Source of the DNA: JBQTKD01 sp052386455
GTDB lineage: Bacteria > Actinomycetota > Actinomycetes > Sporichthyales > Sporichthyaceae
DNA: 25,723 nt
Assembly: GCA_052386455.1 (NCBI GenBank)
Contig: JBQTKD010000062.1
Span: 1-25,723, forward strand
Reading direction: 5' to 3'
The translations under genes and the position numbers were made by a program. Below are positions 1 to 11,304 of the stretch, piece by piece. Positions within the stretch are counted from its first letter, which is position 1. Each line of letters starts with the position of its first letter. A model generated the notes under the pieces. The model was not told the DNA's origin and searched no databases. It saw only the letters and a program-made list of their open reading frames with translations.

Positions 1-117
1 CGAGCCAAACGCGCCGGCATGCACTGGACCATCCGCGGACTCGACCCCGTCCTGGCCCTACGCACCCTGCACCAGTCCGGCCGAGACCAACTCCTCTGGC
101 CCACACCACAAACCTGA
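1..117 (+). CDS. Transposase C-terminal fragment (ISKra4-like), 5' end outside window
   Basis: The frame is open from the first base and gives 38 residues before a TGA at 115-117. The tail contains GMHWTIRGLDPVLALR, followed by a stretch with a Gly-Arg and an aromatic Trp. This pattern, a basic residue plus GMxW and a helix ending in xxLALR, is what I recall at the C-terminus of ISKra4- and ISLre2-type transposases. The DDE catalytic residues would lie upstream and cannot be seen. No terminal inverted repeat could be recognised in the 82 bases before the next gene, so I cannot say whether a complete element ends here. The family call is from memory of short motifs and is moderate at best. Confidence 0.5.
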   Translation, partial: RAKRAGMHWTIRGLDPVLALRTLHQSGRDQLLWPTPQT

Positions 118-184
118 CGCACACCCCCCGCAACCAGCCGCGGACCTGCAACCTGTCAGAGGCCCATGAGAGTGTGCACGTTCC

Positions 185-191
185 AAGGAGG
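185..191 (+). promoter_or_regulatory. Strong Shine-Dalgarno that fixes a GTG start
   Basis: AAGGAGG lies 8 bases before the GTG at 200. It is the strongest ribosome binding site in the window. It decides the start of the large helicase over the overlapping open frame that begins at 166. Confidence 0.8.
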
Positions 192-199
192 TCGGGGCC

Positions 200-3100
200 G
201 TGACCGTCGAGATCGAGCTGCGCGCGATTCCCTTCCTCAGCTACGCCATGGCGCACAACAGGATTCCGGTCGTGGCCTACGTCGGGCTGCGGTCGGGAGT
301 CACGGCCGCGGCGGCCGAGTTGCACGTGCGGGTCGTGGACGACGAGGGGCCGCTGACGCACGAGCACCGCCAGCTCGTCGAGCTGCAGGCGGGCGAGCTC
401 ACCGAGCTGGACCGGCCCGCGGTGCGCCTGGATCCCGCGAAGCTGCTGCAGGTCCGCCACACCCGGCCCGGGTGGGTGGAGGTCGAGCTGCGCCACGACG
501 GCGCGGTACTCGCCACGGCCCGCACCGAGGTGCAGGTGCTCGCCGGCGCGCACTGGCTGTCGGTGCCCGACGGGCTCGCGCCCTCGCTGCTCGCCGCGCA
601 CGTCCTCCCCCACGACCCCGCCGTCGCCGCCCTGCTCGCCGAGGCGTCCGCGCTGCTGAGGGAACGCACCGCAGATCCGTCGCTGCAGGGCTACCAGGAC
701 GGTCCCGGCCGGGTCGACGCGATCGTCGAGGCGATCTGGGACGCCGCCGCCGCGCGGCGGATCTCGTACTCGACGCCGCCGGCGAGCTGGCGGCTCGGGC
801 AGGTCGTGCGCACGCCCGCGGAGGTGTTCGAGGGACGGGTCGGGACCTGCCTGGACACGACCGTCGCGCTCGCCGCCGCCCTCGAGCAGGCCGGGATCAA
901 CCCGCTGCTGTGGCTGATCGACGGGCACGCGTTCCTCGCCTACTGGCGCGTCGACACCGCGCTCGACGCCCCCGTCTACGACGACCCGGCCGAGGTCGTG
1001 AACCTCGTCGACCTCGACGCGATCCGGCTCGTCGAAACCACCGCGGTCTGCGAGACCGACAGGGCACTGCCCTTCGCCGCTACCGCCCGGCTCGCCGCGA
1101 ACAAGATCGCGGACCTGTCGGTCGTCAAGGCGATCGTCGACGTGTTCGCCGCCCGCGCCGCCGAGATCCTCCCGCTGCCGGTGCGCCGGCAGGCCGACGG
1201 CGTCGTGCAGGTCGTCGAGTACTCCCCCGCCGCCGCGAACCGGCAGCTGGTGTTCGCGCCGCGCGCCGGCGCCGCGTCCGCGCCCGGCCGCGGCGACGTC
1301 CCGCCGCGCGTGCAGCAGTGGAAGAACAGCCTGCTGGACCTGTCGCTGCGCAACCGGCTGATCAACTACACCGACCGCTCCGGCGTCCGGCTGCACGTGC
1401 CCGGCGACGGCCTCGGGACGTTCGAGGACATCGTCAGCGCGGGCAAGTCGATCGTCCTGCGGCCGCTGGACCAGATCGAGGCCGTCGACGCCGAACGCGG
1501 CGTCCGGGACGCCTCGCAGCTGCCGCCCGATCGCCTGACCTACCAGCTCGTCGAGAAGACCGCGGTGTGGACCGACGTCGCCAGCGGCGGCTACCTGACC
1601 CGGCTGCGCGGCCTCGCGCACAGGGCGCGGACGATCGAAGAGGAGACCGGCGCCAACAACCTCTACCTGACCCTCGGGTCGCTGGTGTGGAACGTCGACG
1701 GCAAACCGCTGCGTTCGCCGCTGATCCTCGTCCCCGTCCGGCTCTCGACCTCGGCCCGCGGCCAGCTGTACCGGGTCACGCTCGACGAGTCCGGCGCCGC
1801 CACCCCGAACTACTGCCTGCTCGAGAAGCTGCGCACCGTCGGCCTCACGATTCCGAAGCTCGCCGAACCGGATCTCGACCACTCCGGCATCGACCTCCCC
1901 GGCGTCCTGCAGGCCACCCGCGAGGCGATCGCCGCCACGGGCCTGCCGTACCGGGTCGAGCCGAGCGCCGATCTCGCGATCCTCGCCTTCGCGAAGTTCC
2001 GGCTCTGGAAGGACCTCGACGAGCACTGGGAGGCGATGCTCGCCAACCCGCTCGTCCACCACCTCGTGCACACCCCGACCCACCCGTTCGCAGACCCCGT
2101 CCCGGCACCGTCGGAGACGAACCTCGACGAGCTCGACGCGCTCTGCCCGATCGCGGCCGACGCCTCGCAGCTGACGGCCGTCGCCGAGGCCGTCGCGGGA
2201 CGCACGTTCGTGCTCGAGGGCCCGCCCGGCACCGGAAAGTCGCAGACCATCACGAACCTGCTCGTCCGCGCGGTCGCCAGCGGGAAGCGGGTGCTGTTCG
2301 TCGCGGAGAAGCGCGCCGCGCTCGACGTCGTCGCGTCTCGTCTCGCCTCGGTCGGGATGGGCCCGTTCGCACTCGACCTGCACGACAAGGGCGCGAAACC
2401 GGCCGTCGTCCGCGCGCAGATCCGCCGCGCGATGGAACACCGCGTCGAGGTCGACGCCGACGGCCTCGCCGCCGCCTCCCACGACCTTCGCTCCGGCCGC
2501 CGGGCACTGGAGCGATACGCGCAGCGGCTGCACGAACCCAACGGGGCCGCACTGTCCTACTACGGCGCCCACGCCAGACTTCTCGCGCTCGGCGCCGACG
2601 GCCCGACGCTGCCCGTCCCCGCCACCGCCCTGCAGGACGCCGCGGCCCTGGAGAACGCGCGCCGCGCGCTGCGTGGCCTCGTCGACGCCGCCGAACTCGC
2701 CCGCCCGCATCCGAACCATCCGTGGGGTTTCCTCGGCCACGTAGGCGATCCGGACGCGGCGCGGCGGATCGCGGAGGCCGCACGAGCCGTCGACGCCGCC
2801 CTCGCCGGGCTGCCGGCCACCGGTCCCCTCGCGGACGCCGTCGCGGCGGCGGGCACGCCCGACCAGCTGGCCGCGCTCGCCGCGCTGGTCGGCTCCCCGA
2901 CGCCGCTGCCGCTGCTGGAGGCGGCGGGCTCTCCCGGCTGGCGCACCGAGGCGGACGCGCTGGGGGCCGCCGTCGCGCAGGTCGCCCGGCACCGTTCGCT
3001 GCTGGACCGGGTGCAGCCGGGCGCGTTCGACCTGCCGCTCGACGCGATCCACGCCGACGCGCGGGCCGCCGACGACGCCAACCTCTTCGTTCGGAAGAAG

Positions 3101-5974
3101 CGGCGCCGGGCCGTGCTCGACCAGCTCGCCGGCGTGCTGCGCACCGAGGTCGAACCGGACGAGGTCGGGTCGGTCGTTGCGAGCCTGCTCGTGGCACAGG
3201 GCGAGATCCGCGCACTCGCCGCCCGCGCGGCCGCGCTGCCCGGCGTGCAGGTGCCGCCCGGCTGGAACCCGGTGCTGCCCGACGCCGCAGATCTGGTGGA
3301 CCGTCAGATCCGGTGGCTGCGCTGGGCCGGCCACGCGGTGGCGGCCGCCGAGGGCCCGTTCGGCGCCGCCCTGCGCGCCTGGCTCGGCACCGGGCCCGCC
3401 GCCGACGCGGCCGCCGCCGCAGCCGTCTCCGGACTCGCCGAACCGCTGCGCGTCCTGGCCGCCGGGCCAGGGTTCGCCGCCTGGCTAGGCAAATCCGGCA
3501 TCGTCGCGCGCTGGCGGGACACCGCCGCACGCCGCTGGGACGAGCTCGGCCTCGCCCGGTGGCTCGCGTTCCAGGAGGCGCTCGTTCCGCTGCGGTCGGC
3601 CGGTCTCGGCGAGGCCGTCGCCGCACTGGAGGCCGGGACCGTTCCCGTCGACGAGGCGTCGAGCGCATTCGAACGCGGCCTGGCGCACGCTGCACTCGAG
3701 GAACGTCGGGTCGCCACCGGACTCGACGGGTTCGACCCGCTCGCGCACGACCGCGCCGTGCTCCGGTTCTCCGAATCCGCCGTGACGGTTCGGGAGAAGA
3801 TGGGCCAGGCCGCGCCCGCCGAAGTCCTCGCGGCACGGGGATTCTCCGCGGACAGCGCCAAGGGCATGGTCGGCGAACTGCGCCGCGAGATCTCCCGCCA
3901 GCGCGGCGGTCTGCAGGTCCGCGCCCTCCTCGCGAAGCACGGGGAACTGATCGTCGAGCTCATGCCGTGCGTGCTCGTCTCGCCGGACTCGGTGTCGCGG
4001 TTCTTCCCGGCGGACCGGCAGATCTTCGACCTCGTCGTGTTCGACGAGGCGTCGCAGATCCGCGTTGCCGACGCCGTCGGGGCCATGGGCCGCGCCGGCT
4101 CGGTCGTGGTCGTCGGCGACAGCAAGCAGATGCCGCCGACGACGTTCGGCGAGTCCGGCCTCGACGAGGAGGCCGACGAGGTGCTCGACCTCGGCACGCT
4201 CGTGGACCAGGAGAGCATCCTGTCCGAGGCCACCGAGGCCGCCGTTCCGCAGCGGTGGCTCACCTGGCACTACCGCAGCCGCGACGAGTCCCTCATCGCG
4301 TTCAGCAACGCCTACTACTACGGCGGCAAGCTCTCGTCCTTTCCCGCCCCGGTCCACCCGAACGCGGACCGGCTCTCCGGCGGATACGGCCTGAGCCTGG
4401 TCCGGGTGAACGGCCAGTTTCAGCGCTCCGGCAAGGGAAAACTGCTGCGCACCAACCCCGTCGAGGCCGACGCGATCCTCGCCGAGATCCAGCGCCGCTT
4501 CGCCGCATCGCCCGACGCGCTGCCCTCGCTCGGCGTCGTCACGTTCAACCTGCAGCAGCGCACCTACATCGAAGAACTGATCCGCGACACCCAGGACGAA
4601 CGGCTCGTCGCCGCACTCGAGGGCCGCAACGGCGAGGGCCTCTTCGTCAAGAACCTCGAGAACGTGCAGGGCGACGAACGCGACGTCATCCTCTTCTCCA
4701 CGGCCTTCTCCGTGAACGACAACGGCGTGCTGCCGTTGAACTTCGGCCCGCTCACCCGCGCCGGCGGCGAACGCCGGCTCAACGTCGCCATCACCCGCGC
4801 CCGCCGCCAGGTCGTCGTGTTCAGCTCGTTCGATCCGGGCCAACTGCGCGTCGAGGCCACGCAGTCCCTCGGCATCCGCCACCTGCGCGCCTACCTCGAA
4901 ATGGCCGCCACCGGCGCGCACTCCTCCACCGGCGCCGTGCGGCCGAAGGCGGTGCCGGACCGGCATCGCGACGAGGTCGCCGCGGCGCTGCGGGGCCGCG
5001 GCCTCGTCGTGGAAACCGACGTGGGCCTGTCCGACTTCCGCGTCGACCTGACCCTCGCCACGGCGGCCGAGCCGACGAAGCCGCTCGTCGCCGTCCTGCT
5101 CGACGGTCCCGGGTGGGCCGCGCGGCGCACGGTCGGGGACCGCGACGGTCTTCCCGTCGCCGTCCTCGGCGGCCTGATGCGGTGGCCCGGCGTCGAACGC
5201 GTGTGGCTGCCGGCCTGGCGCGCCGACCGCGAGGGCACCGTCGCCCGGCTGCTGCAGGCCGTCGGCGACGCCGAGAAGGTCGCCGCCGGCGCAGCAGACG
5301 CCGGCTTCGCCGAGCAGACCGTCGACCTGTTCGCCGACCTCGAGCCCGACGCCGAGACGGGCCCGGTCGAGAGTGCGCCCCCGCCGCCGCCCGCTCCGAC
5401 CAAGCGGGCCGGCCTGCCCGGGCAGGAAACCTTCCTCGCGCATCGCGCCACGGTCGCGGGCGGCCGCGACGTCCTGGACGCACTGCCGGCGCCGTGGGCC
5501 GTCGAGCGGGTCCGGAACGTGCTGCGCGAGGTCGTCGCGCGCGAGGCGCCGATCCACGCCGAACGTCTCGCGAAAGCGGTCGCCGCGTCCTTCGACCTGA
5601 ACCGGATGAGCAAGGACCGGATGCAGGCGATCCTCGCCGCGCTGCCCGCCGACACGATCCGCGACCGCGACGAGGACTTCGTGTGGGCGCCGGGAGCCGT
5701 CCCGGAGACGTGGACGACCTTCCGCGTCGCGGCCGGCGGCGACCAGCGCGATCTCGACCAGATCTGCCTACGGGAAATCGGAAACGCGATGGTTGCGCTG
5801 TGCCGCGACAGCGGCGGCATGTCCTCCGCGGAGCTGTCCACGGAGACGCTCGCGCTGTTCGGCGGCAAGCGCAAGACCGCCGGGATCGCGATCCGCCTCG
5901 ACGAAGCACGCGAAGACGCCGTCCGGCGCGGAATCCTCCGCCCCGCGGACGGGGACGCGTTTCAGGCCTTGTGA
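200..5974 (+). CDS. DUF4011/DUF3320 SF1 helicase with transglutaminase-like and Vsr-like domains
   Basis: A 1924-aa protein starting at GTG. Domains in order: an N-terminal beta-rich region (about 1-110); a transglutaminase-like segment with GTCLDTT (Cys216) and DGHAF (His243); the DUF4011 signature WKNSLLDLSLRNRLINY (about 374-390); an SF1 Upf1/DNA2-like motor with Walker A GPPGTGKS (about 674-681), Walker B VVFDEASQ (about 1280-1287) and motif VI LNVAITRARR (about 1526-1536); a Vsr/PD-(D/E)XK-like region (about 1587-1680, Asp1616 and Asp1635); and a DUF3320 winged-helix-like end (about 1765 onward). The family includes single-gene anti-phage proteins of the DUF4011-helicase-Vsr type (I recall the name Hhe). 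The predicted role is ATP-driven recognition or processing of invading DNA. The domains are seen; the defence role is inferred. The gene appears monocistronic, and the next gene is convergent. Confidence 0.95.
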   Translation: MTVEIELRAIPFLSYAMAHNRIPVVAYVGLRSGVTAAAAELHVRVVDDEGPLTHEHRQLVELQAGELTELDRPAVRLDPAKLLQVRHTRPGWVEVELRHDGAVLATARTEVQVLAGAHWLSVPDGLAPSLLAAHVLPHDPAVAALLAEASALLRERTADPSLQGYQDGPGRVDAIVEAIWDAAAARRISYSTPPASWRLGQVVRTPAEVFEGRVGTCLDTTVALAAALEQAGINPLLWLIDGHAFLAYWRVDTALDAPVYDDPAEVVNLVDLDAIRLVETTAVCETDRALPFAATARLAANKIADLSVVKAIVDVFAARAAEILPLPVRRQADGVVQVVEYSPAAANRQLVFAPRAGAASAPGRGDVPPRVQQWKNSLLDLSLRNRLINYTDRSGVRLHVPGDGLGTFEDIVSAGKSIVLRPLDQIEAVDAERGVRDASQLPPDRLTYQLVEKTAVWTDVASGGYLTRLRGLAHRARTIEEETGANNLYLTLGSLVWNVDGKPLRSPLILVPVRLSTSARGQLYRVTLDESGAATPNYCLLEKLRTVGLTIPKLAEPDLDHSGIDLPGVLQATREAIAATGLPYRVEPSADLAILAFAKFRLWKDLDEHWEAMLANPLVHHLVHTPTHPFADPVPAPSETNLDELDALCPIAADASQLTAVAEAVAGRTFVLEGPPGTGKSQTITNLLVRAVASGKRVLFVAEKRAALDVVASRLASVGMGPFALDLHDKGAKPAVVRAQIRRAMEHRVEVDADGLAAASHDLRSGRRALERYAQRLHEPNGAALSYYGAHARLLALGADGPTLPVPATALQDAAALENARRALRGLVDAAELARPHPNHPWGFLGHVGDPDAARRIAEAARAVDAALAGLPATGPLADAVAAAGTPDQLAALAALVGSPTPLPLLEAAGSPGWRTEADALGAAVAQVARHRSLLDRVQPGAFDLPLDAIHADARAADDANLFVRKKRRRAVLDQLAGVLRTEVEPDEVGSVVASLLVAQGEIRALAARAAALPGVQVPPGWNPVLPDAADLVDRQIRWLRWAGHAVAAAEGPFGAALRAWLGTGPAADAAAAAAVSGLAEPLRVLAAGPGFAAWLGKSGIVARWRDTAARRWDELGLARWLAFQEALVPLRSAGLGEAVAALEAGTVPVDEASSAFERGLAHAALEERRVATGLDGFDPLAHDRAVLRFSESAVTVREKMGQAAPAEVLAARGFSADSAKGMVGELRREISRQRGGLQVRALLAKHGELIVELMPCVLVSPDSVSRFFPADRQIFDLVVFDEASQIRVADAVGAMGRAGSVVVVGDSKQMPPTTFGESGLDEEADEVLDLGTLVDQESILSEATEAAVPQRWLTWHYRSRDESLIAFSNAYYYGGKLSSFPAPVHPNADRLSGGYGLSLVRVNGQFQRSGKGKLLRTNPVEADAILAEIQRRFAASPDALPSLGVVTFNLQQRTYIEELIRDTQDERLVAALEGRNGEGLFVKNLENVQGDERDVILFSTAFSVNDNGVLPLNFGPLTRAGGERRLNVAITRARRQVVVFSSFDPGQLRVEATQSLGIRHLRAYLEMAATGAHSSTGAVRPKAVPDRHRDEVAAALRGRGLVVETDVGLSDFRVDLTLATAAEPTKPLVAVLLDGPGWAARRTVGDRDGLPVAVLGGLMRWPGVERVWLPAWRADREGTVARLLQAVGDAEKVAAGAADAGFAEQTVDLFADLEPDAETGPVESAPPPPPAPTKRAGLPGQETFLAHRATVAGGRDVLDALPAPWAVERVRNVLREVVAREAPIHAERLAKAVAASFDLNRMSKDRMQAILAALPADTIRDRDEDFVWAPGAVPETWTTFRVAAGGDQRDLDQICLREIGNAMVALCRDSGGMSSAELSTETLALFGGKRKTAGIAIRLDEAREDAVRRGILRPADGDAFQAL

Positions 5975-6033
5975 TGCCGCAGTAGTTGCCTTCGACCCGT
6001 CGGGAGGTCCCGGGAGTGCGCAGCCCTCCAGGC

Positions 6034-6219
6034 CTATGCGGGTTGAACCTCGTCCAAGGGATACGACCCGTGGATCGGGTCCGCGACGCCGCGCAGGTGG
6101 ATCGCCACCCGTACGTACCCGTTGGAGGTCTCCAGCACCGTCGCCTTCTTGGTGCCGAGACCGAAGCGAACGCGCACTGTGCTGCCGACGGCGGGTGCCT
6201 TGCGCAACTTCGCGGGCAT
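6034..6219 (-). CDS. Small conserved-looking beta-barrel-like hypothetical protein, 61 aa
   Basis: A 61-aa protein starting at ATG 6219, with GGGAGG a few bases upstream. The sequence reads as alternating hydrophobic strands (STVRVRFG, KATVLE, YVRVAIHL) separated by Gly and charged turns, ending in YPLDEVQPA. This suggests a small SH3/KOW/Tudor-like barrel, a fold often used to bind nucleic acid or protein. That is a fold guess from the strand pattern, not a family match. The stop codon of the 65-aa gene upstream (TAG at 6236-6234) sits next to this gene's ribosome binding site, so the two are probably translated from one message. It lies divergent from the SNF2 ATPase and convergent with the large helicase. 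Function is unknown. Confidence 0.72.
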   Translation of the reverse strand: MPAKLRKAPAVGSTVRVRFGLGTKKATVLETSNGYVRVAIHLRGVADPIHGSYPLDEVQPA

Positions 6220-6233
6220 ATCCGTCGACCTCC

Positions 6234-6431
6234 CTACCACGGCGCGGTCCCGTTGAGTTGGGTCAAGTATGCGCCGACGACGATGTCGAGCGCGCCGCAC
6301 TGACCCGAAACACTCTTGCGCCACGTCACCACCGTCCGCTTGATCAGCGGCTGTTCCGCCCGGCACGCGGCGAGTCTCTCGCGGTCTTCCGGGCGCTCGG
6401 AGAGCCAACAGATCGTCACCACGAGCCCCAT
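6234..6431 (-). CDS. Small hypothetical protein, 65 aa, first gene of a two-gene operon
   Basis: The ORF starts at ATG 6431 and encodes 65 aa. It begins with the hydrophobic strand MGLVVTICWL, followed by a charged Arg/Glu helix (ERPEDRERLAACRAEQ), a strand (KRTVVTW) and a hydrophobic end. Third codon positions are mostly G or C, as in the neighbouring real genes. Its stop lies 14 bases before the start of the 61-aa gene, which favours a real coupled pair. The upstream ribosome binding site is only moderate (AGGGA). No family was recognised. An excisionase-like or toxin/antitoxin pair is conceivable from size and arrangement alone, but no motif supports it. Confidence 0.6.
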   Translation of the reverse strand: MGLVVTICWLSERPEDRERLAACRAEQPLIKRTVVTWRKSVSGQCGALDIVVGAYLTQLNGTAPW

Positions 6432-6489
6432 CCGTCCCTACTTTCGAGTCGGCACGGGACGGCGCAACGAAACTGTCGGCGCCTCGGCC

Positions 6490-6495
6490 TAACGT
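6490..6495 (+). promoter_or_regulatory. Predicted -10 box of a leaderless promoter for the SNF2 gene
   Basis: TAACGT fits the actinobacterial TAnnnT consensus. It ends 7 bases before the ATG at 6503, where no Shine-Dalgarno is present. This geometry predicts transcription starting at or next to the A of the start codon. No convincing -35 box is seen. Confidence 0.5.
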
Positions 6496-6502
6496 CCCGC
6501 CC

Positions 6503-9754
<3,252 letters not shown>

Positions 9755-9878
9755 GGGGCGGCGCCACGTCGGCCTTGCATCGATCCACGCCGGCGGCCTC
9801 GGCCAGTTCGCGACGCCCGTCGATTTCGTCCTCTCCGTCGTTTCGGAGCTTGGACGTCCGCCGGCCCGGCGCACACCT

Positions 9879-9892
9879 CGTCCGTTCGGACG
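9879..9892 (+). terminator. Possible weak terminator after the SNF2 gene
   Basis: CGTCC-GTTC-GGACG forms a 5-bp GC stem with a 4-base loop, followed by TTT. It lies in the 183-base convergent gap between the SNF2 gene and the DUF4143 ATPase. The stem is short and the T tract is only three bases, so the support is weak. Nothing else was recognised in this gap except a short repeat at 9904-9920. Confidence 0.3.
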
Positions 9893-9937
9893 TTTCGACT
9901 CGGCGGGGACGCGTTTCAGGGCTCGTGGTGTCGCGGG

Positions 9938-11173
9938 TCAGGACCACAGCGCGGCGATGGGCGCCGCCACGACGGTGTCGGTGAGCGGGAAGGTGTGCCG
10001 GCCGGTGTGCAGGACGACGCCGCAGATCATGCGTTCGCCGATCCGTTCGCGCAGCCACTCCAGGTGCCGCGCATCGGATCGGGTGGCGCTCGCCGCGGCC
10101 TTCACCTCGATCCCGACCACGCGCCCGTCGGGGTACTCCAGGATCACGTCCACCTCGTGGCGGCCGTCTCGGTCGCGCAGGTGGTGCAGCCGCGGCGGAT
10201 AGTCGAGCGTCGACAGCTCCGGGCGCAGTTGGGCCACCACGAAACTCTCGATCAGACGGCCCATCAGATCCGGATCGCGGAGCACGCCGCCCTCGTCCAC
10301 GCCCAGCAGCGGCCCGACGAGCGCCGGCTCCACCAGGTGACGCTTGGGCCGGGAGGTGAGGCGCCCGACGCGGTTGGAGCCCCACGCCGGCAGCGCGTCG
10401 ACCACGAACCTCGACGCGAGCGCGGAATCGTAGGCAAGCGCGGTCGCGCGGTTGATGTCGGCCGCCGAGTACAGCGCGGCGTGCTCGAGCACGCCGGCGA
10501 GGTTGGCGGCCCACGCCTGCAGGTAGCGGCGCAGGCGAATCGGATCGCGCGCCGCGCCGCCCGCGGCCACGTCGCGGACCAGGAGTTCGTCGAGATAGGT
10601 GGCCATGCGCCGCCGTCGAGCGGCGGGCCCGTCGAGCAGAACCGCCTCGGGCAGCCCGCCGCGCAGCGCCCGATGCACGTAGTCGGCGAGGTCGGGCGGG
10701 TCGGCCACCTGCGGCAGCGCCGCGGCGCCGAGGGCGGCCAGCCGGCCCAGCACCGACGCCGCGGTCGGGTCTCCGCAGATCTCGCGCTCGGACAGGCCCC
10801 ACATGCCCACCCGTACGGCGCGGCCGGTCAACGGCCACCAGGCCTCGGCGGACTCCTCCTGCGCGGACCCGGTGACGACGAACCGCCGCGCACCGCCGCC
10901 CACGTCGACCGCGCGCTTGACCGCGCCGAGGATCTCGGGCACCAACTGCCACTCGTCGATCAGCAGCGGCTCGCCTCGGGTGCGCAGCGCCACGTCCGGA
11001 TCCGCCCGCGCCAGGTCCGCGTCCGAGGGCCGATCCAGGCTGAGCCGGTCCACCGCGAGCCGGGCCGCAGACGTGGTCTTGCCGCACGCCCGCGGGCCGG
11101 CGATCAGCACCGCCTGCACGTCGCGGACCAGCGTGCTCAGCACTGGGTCGACGAGCCGCGCTAGGTAAGGCAC
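9938..11173 (-). CDS. AAA-type ATPase with C-terminal DUF4143 domain
   Basis: A 411-aa protein from GTG 11173; an ATG at 11203 would add 10 residues. I prefer the GTG because family members as I recall them begin at the equivalent of PYLARLVD, and because TAGCCT sits 7 bases upstream as a leaderless -10 box. The ATP site is GPRACGKT (about 26-33) with Walker B LLIDEWQ (Asp73, Glu74). The C-terminal half is DUF4143, ending in a PD-(D/E)XK-like pattern: an acidic strand HEVDVILEY, then VGIEVKAAA. Proteins of this class are mostly orphan genes scattered in variable genome regions. Their substrate is unknown, and whether the C-terminal fold cuts DNA is not established. Confidence 0.93.
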   Translation of the reverse strand: MPYLARLVDPVLSTLVRDVQAVLIAGPRACGKTTSAARLAVDRLSLDRPSDADLARADPDVALRTRGEPLLIDEWQLVPEILGAVKRAVDVGGGARRFVVTGSAQEESAEAWWPLTGRAVRVGMWGLSEREICGDPTAASVLGRLAALGAAALPQVADPPDLADYVHRALRGGLPEAVLLDGPAARRRRMATYLDELLVRDVAAGGAARDPIRLRRYLQAWAANLAGVLEHAALYSAADINRATALAYDSALASRFVVDALPAWGSNRVGRLTSRPKRHLVEPALVGPLLGVDEGGVLRDPDLMGRLIESFVVAQLRPELSTLDYPPRLHHLRDRDGRHEVDVILEYPDGRVVGIEVKAAASATRSDARHLEWLRERIGERMICGVVLHTGRHTFPLTDTVVAAPIAALWS

Positions 11174-11180
11174 ATCCGCC

Positions 11181-11186
11181 AGGCTA
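11181..11186 (-). promoter_or_regulatory. Predicted -10 box of a leaderless promoter for the DUF4143 ATPase
   Basis: On the minus strand this reads TAGCCT (TAnnnT). It ends 7 bases before the GTG at 11173, the same geometry as at 6490. There is no Shine-Dalgarno before that GTG. The box lies inside the 10-residue extension that the upstream ATG would add, which argues against the longer start. Confidence 0.45.
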
Positions 11187-11304
11187 GCGCTATCGCGCAG
11201 CATTCGATAATGAAATTGCGCACTCTCGAACGTCGTTCTCGCGCGGAGAGTGTGCTCCCGATGGACTCGCGGGACGGAGGGACTCGTACGAACGTCCGAT
11301 CGAG

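Noticed and set aside
118..199. Possible right end of an insertion sequence after the transposase tail
   Set aside because: Without the left end no inverted repeat or target duplication can be tested, and no known terminal sequence was recognised.
166..5985. A 1939-codon open frame overlapping the large helicase in another frame
   Set aside because: Its product is an Arg/Ala/Pro-rich shadow without motifs. The overlapping frame from 200 carries all helicase motifs and a strong ribosome binding site.
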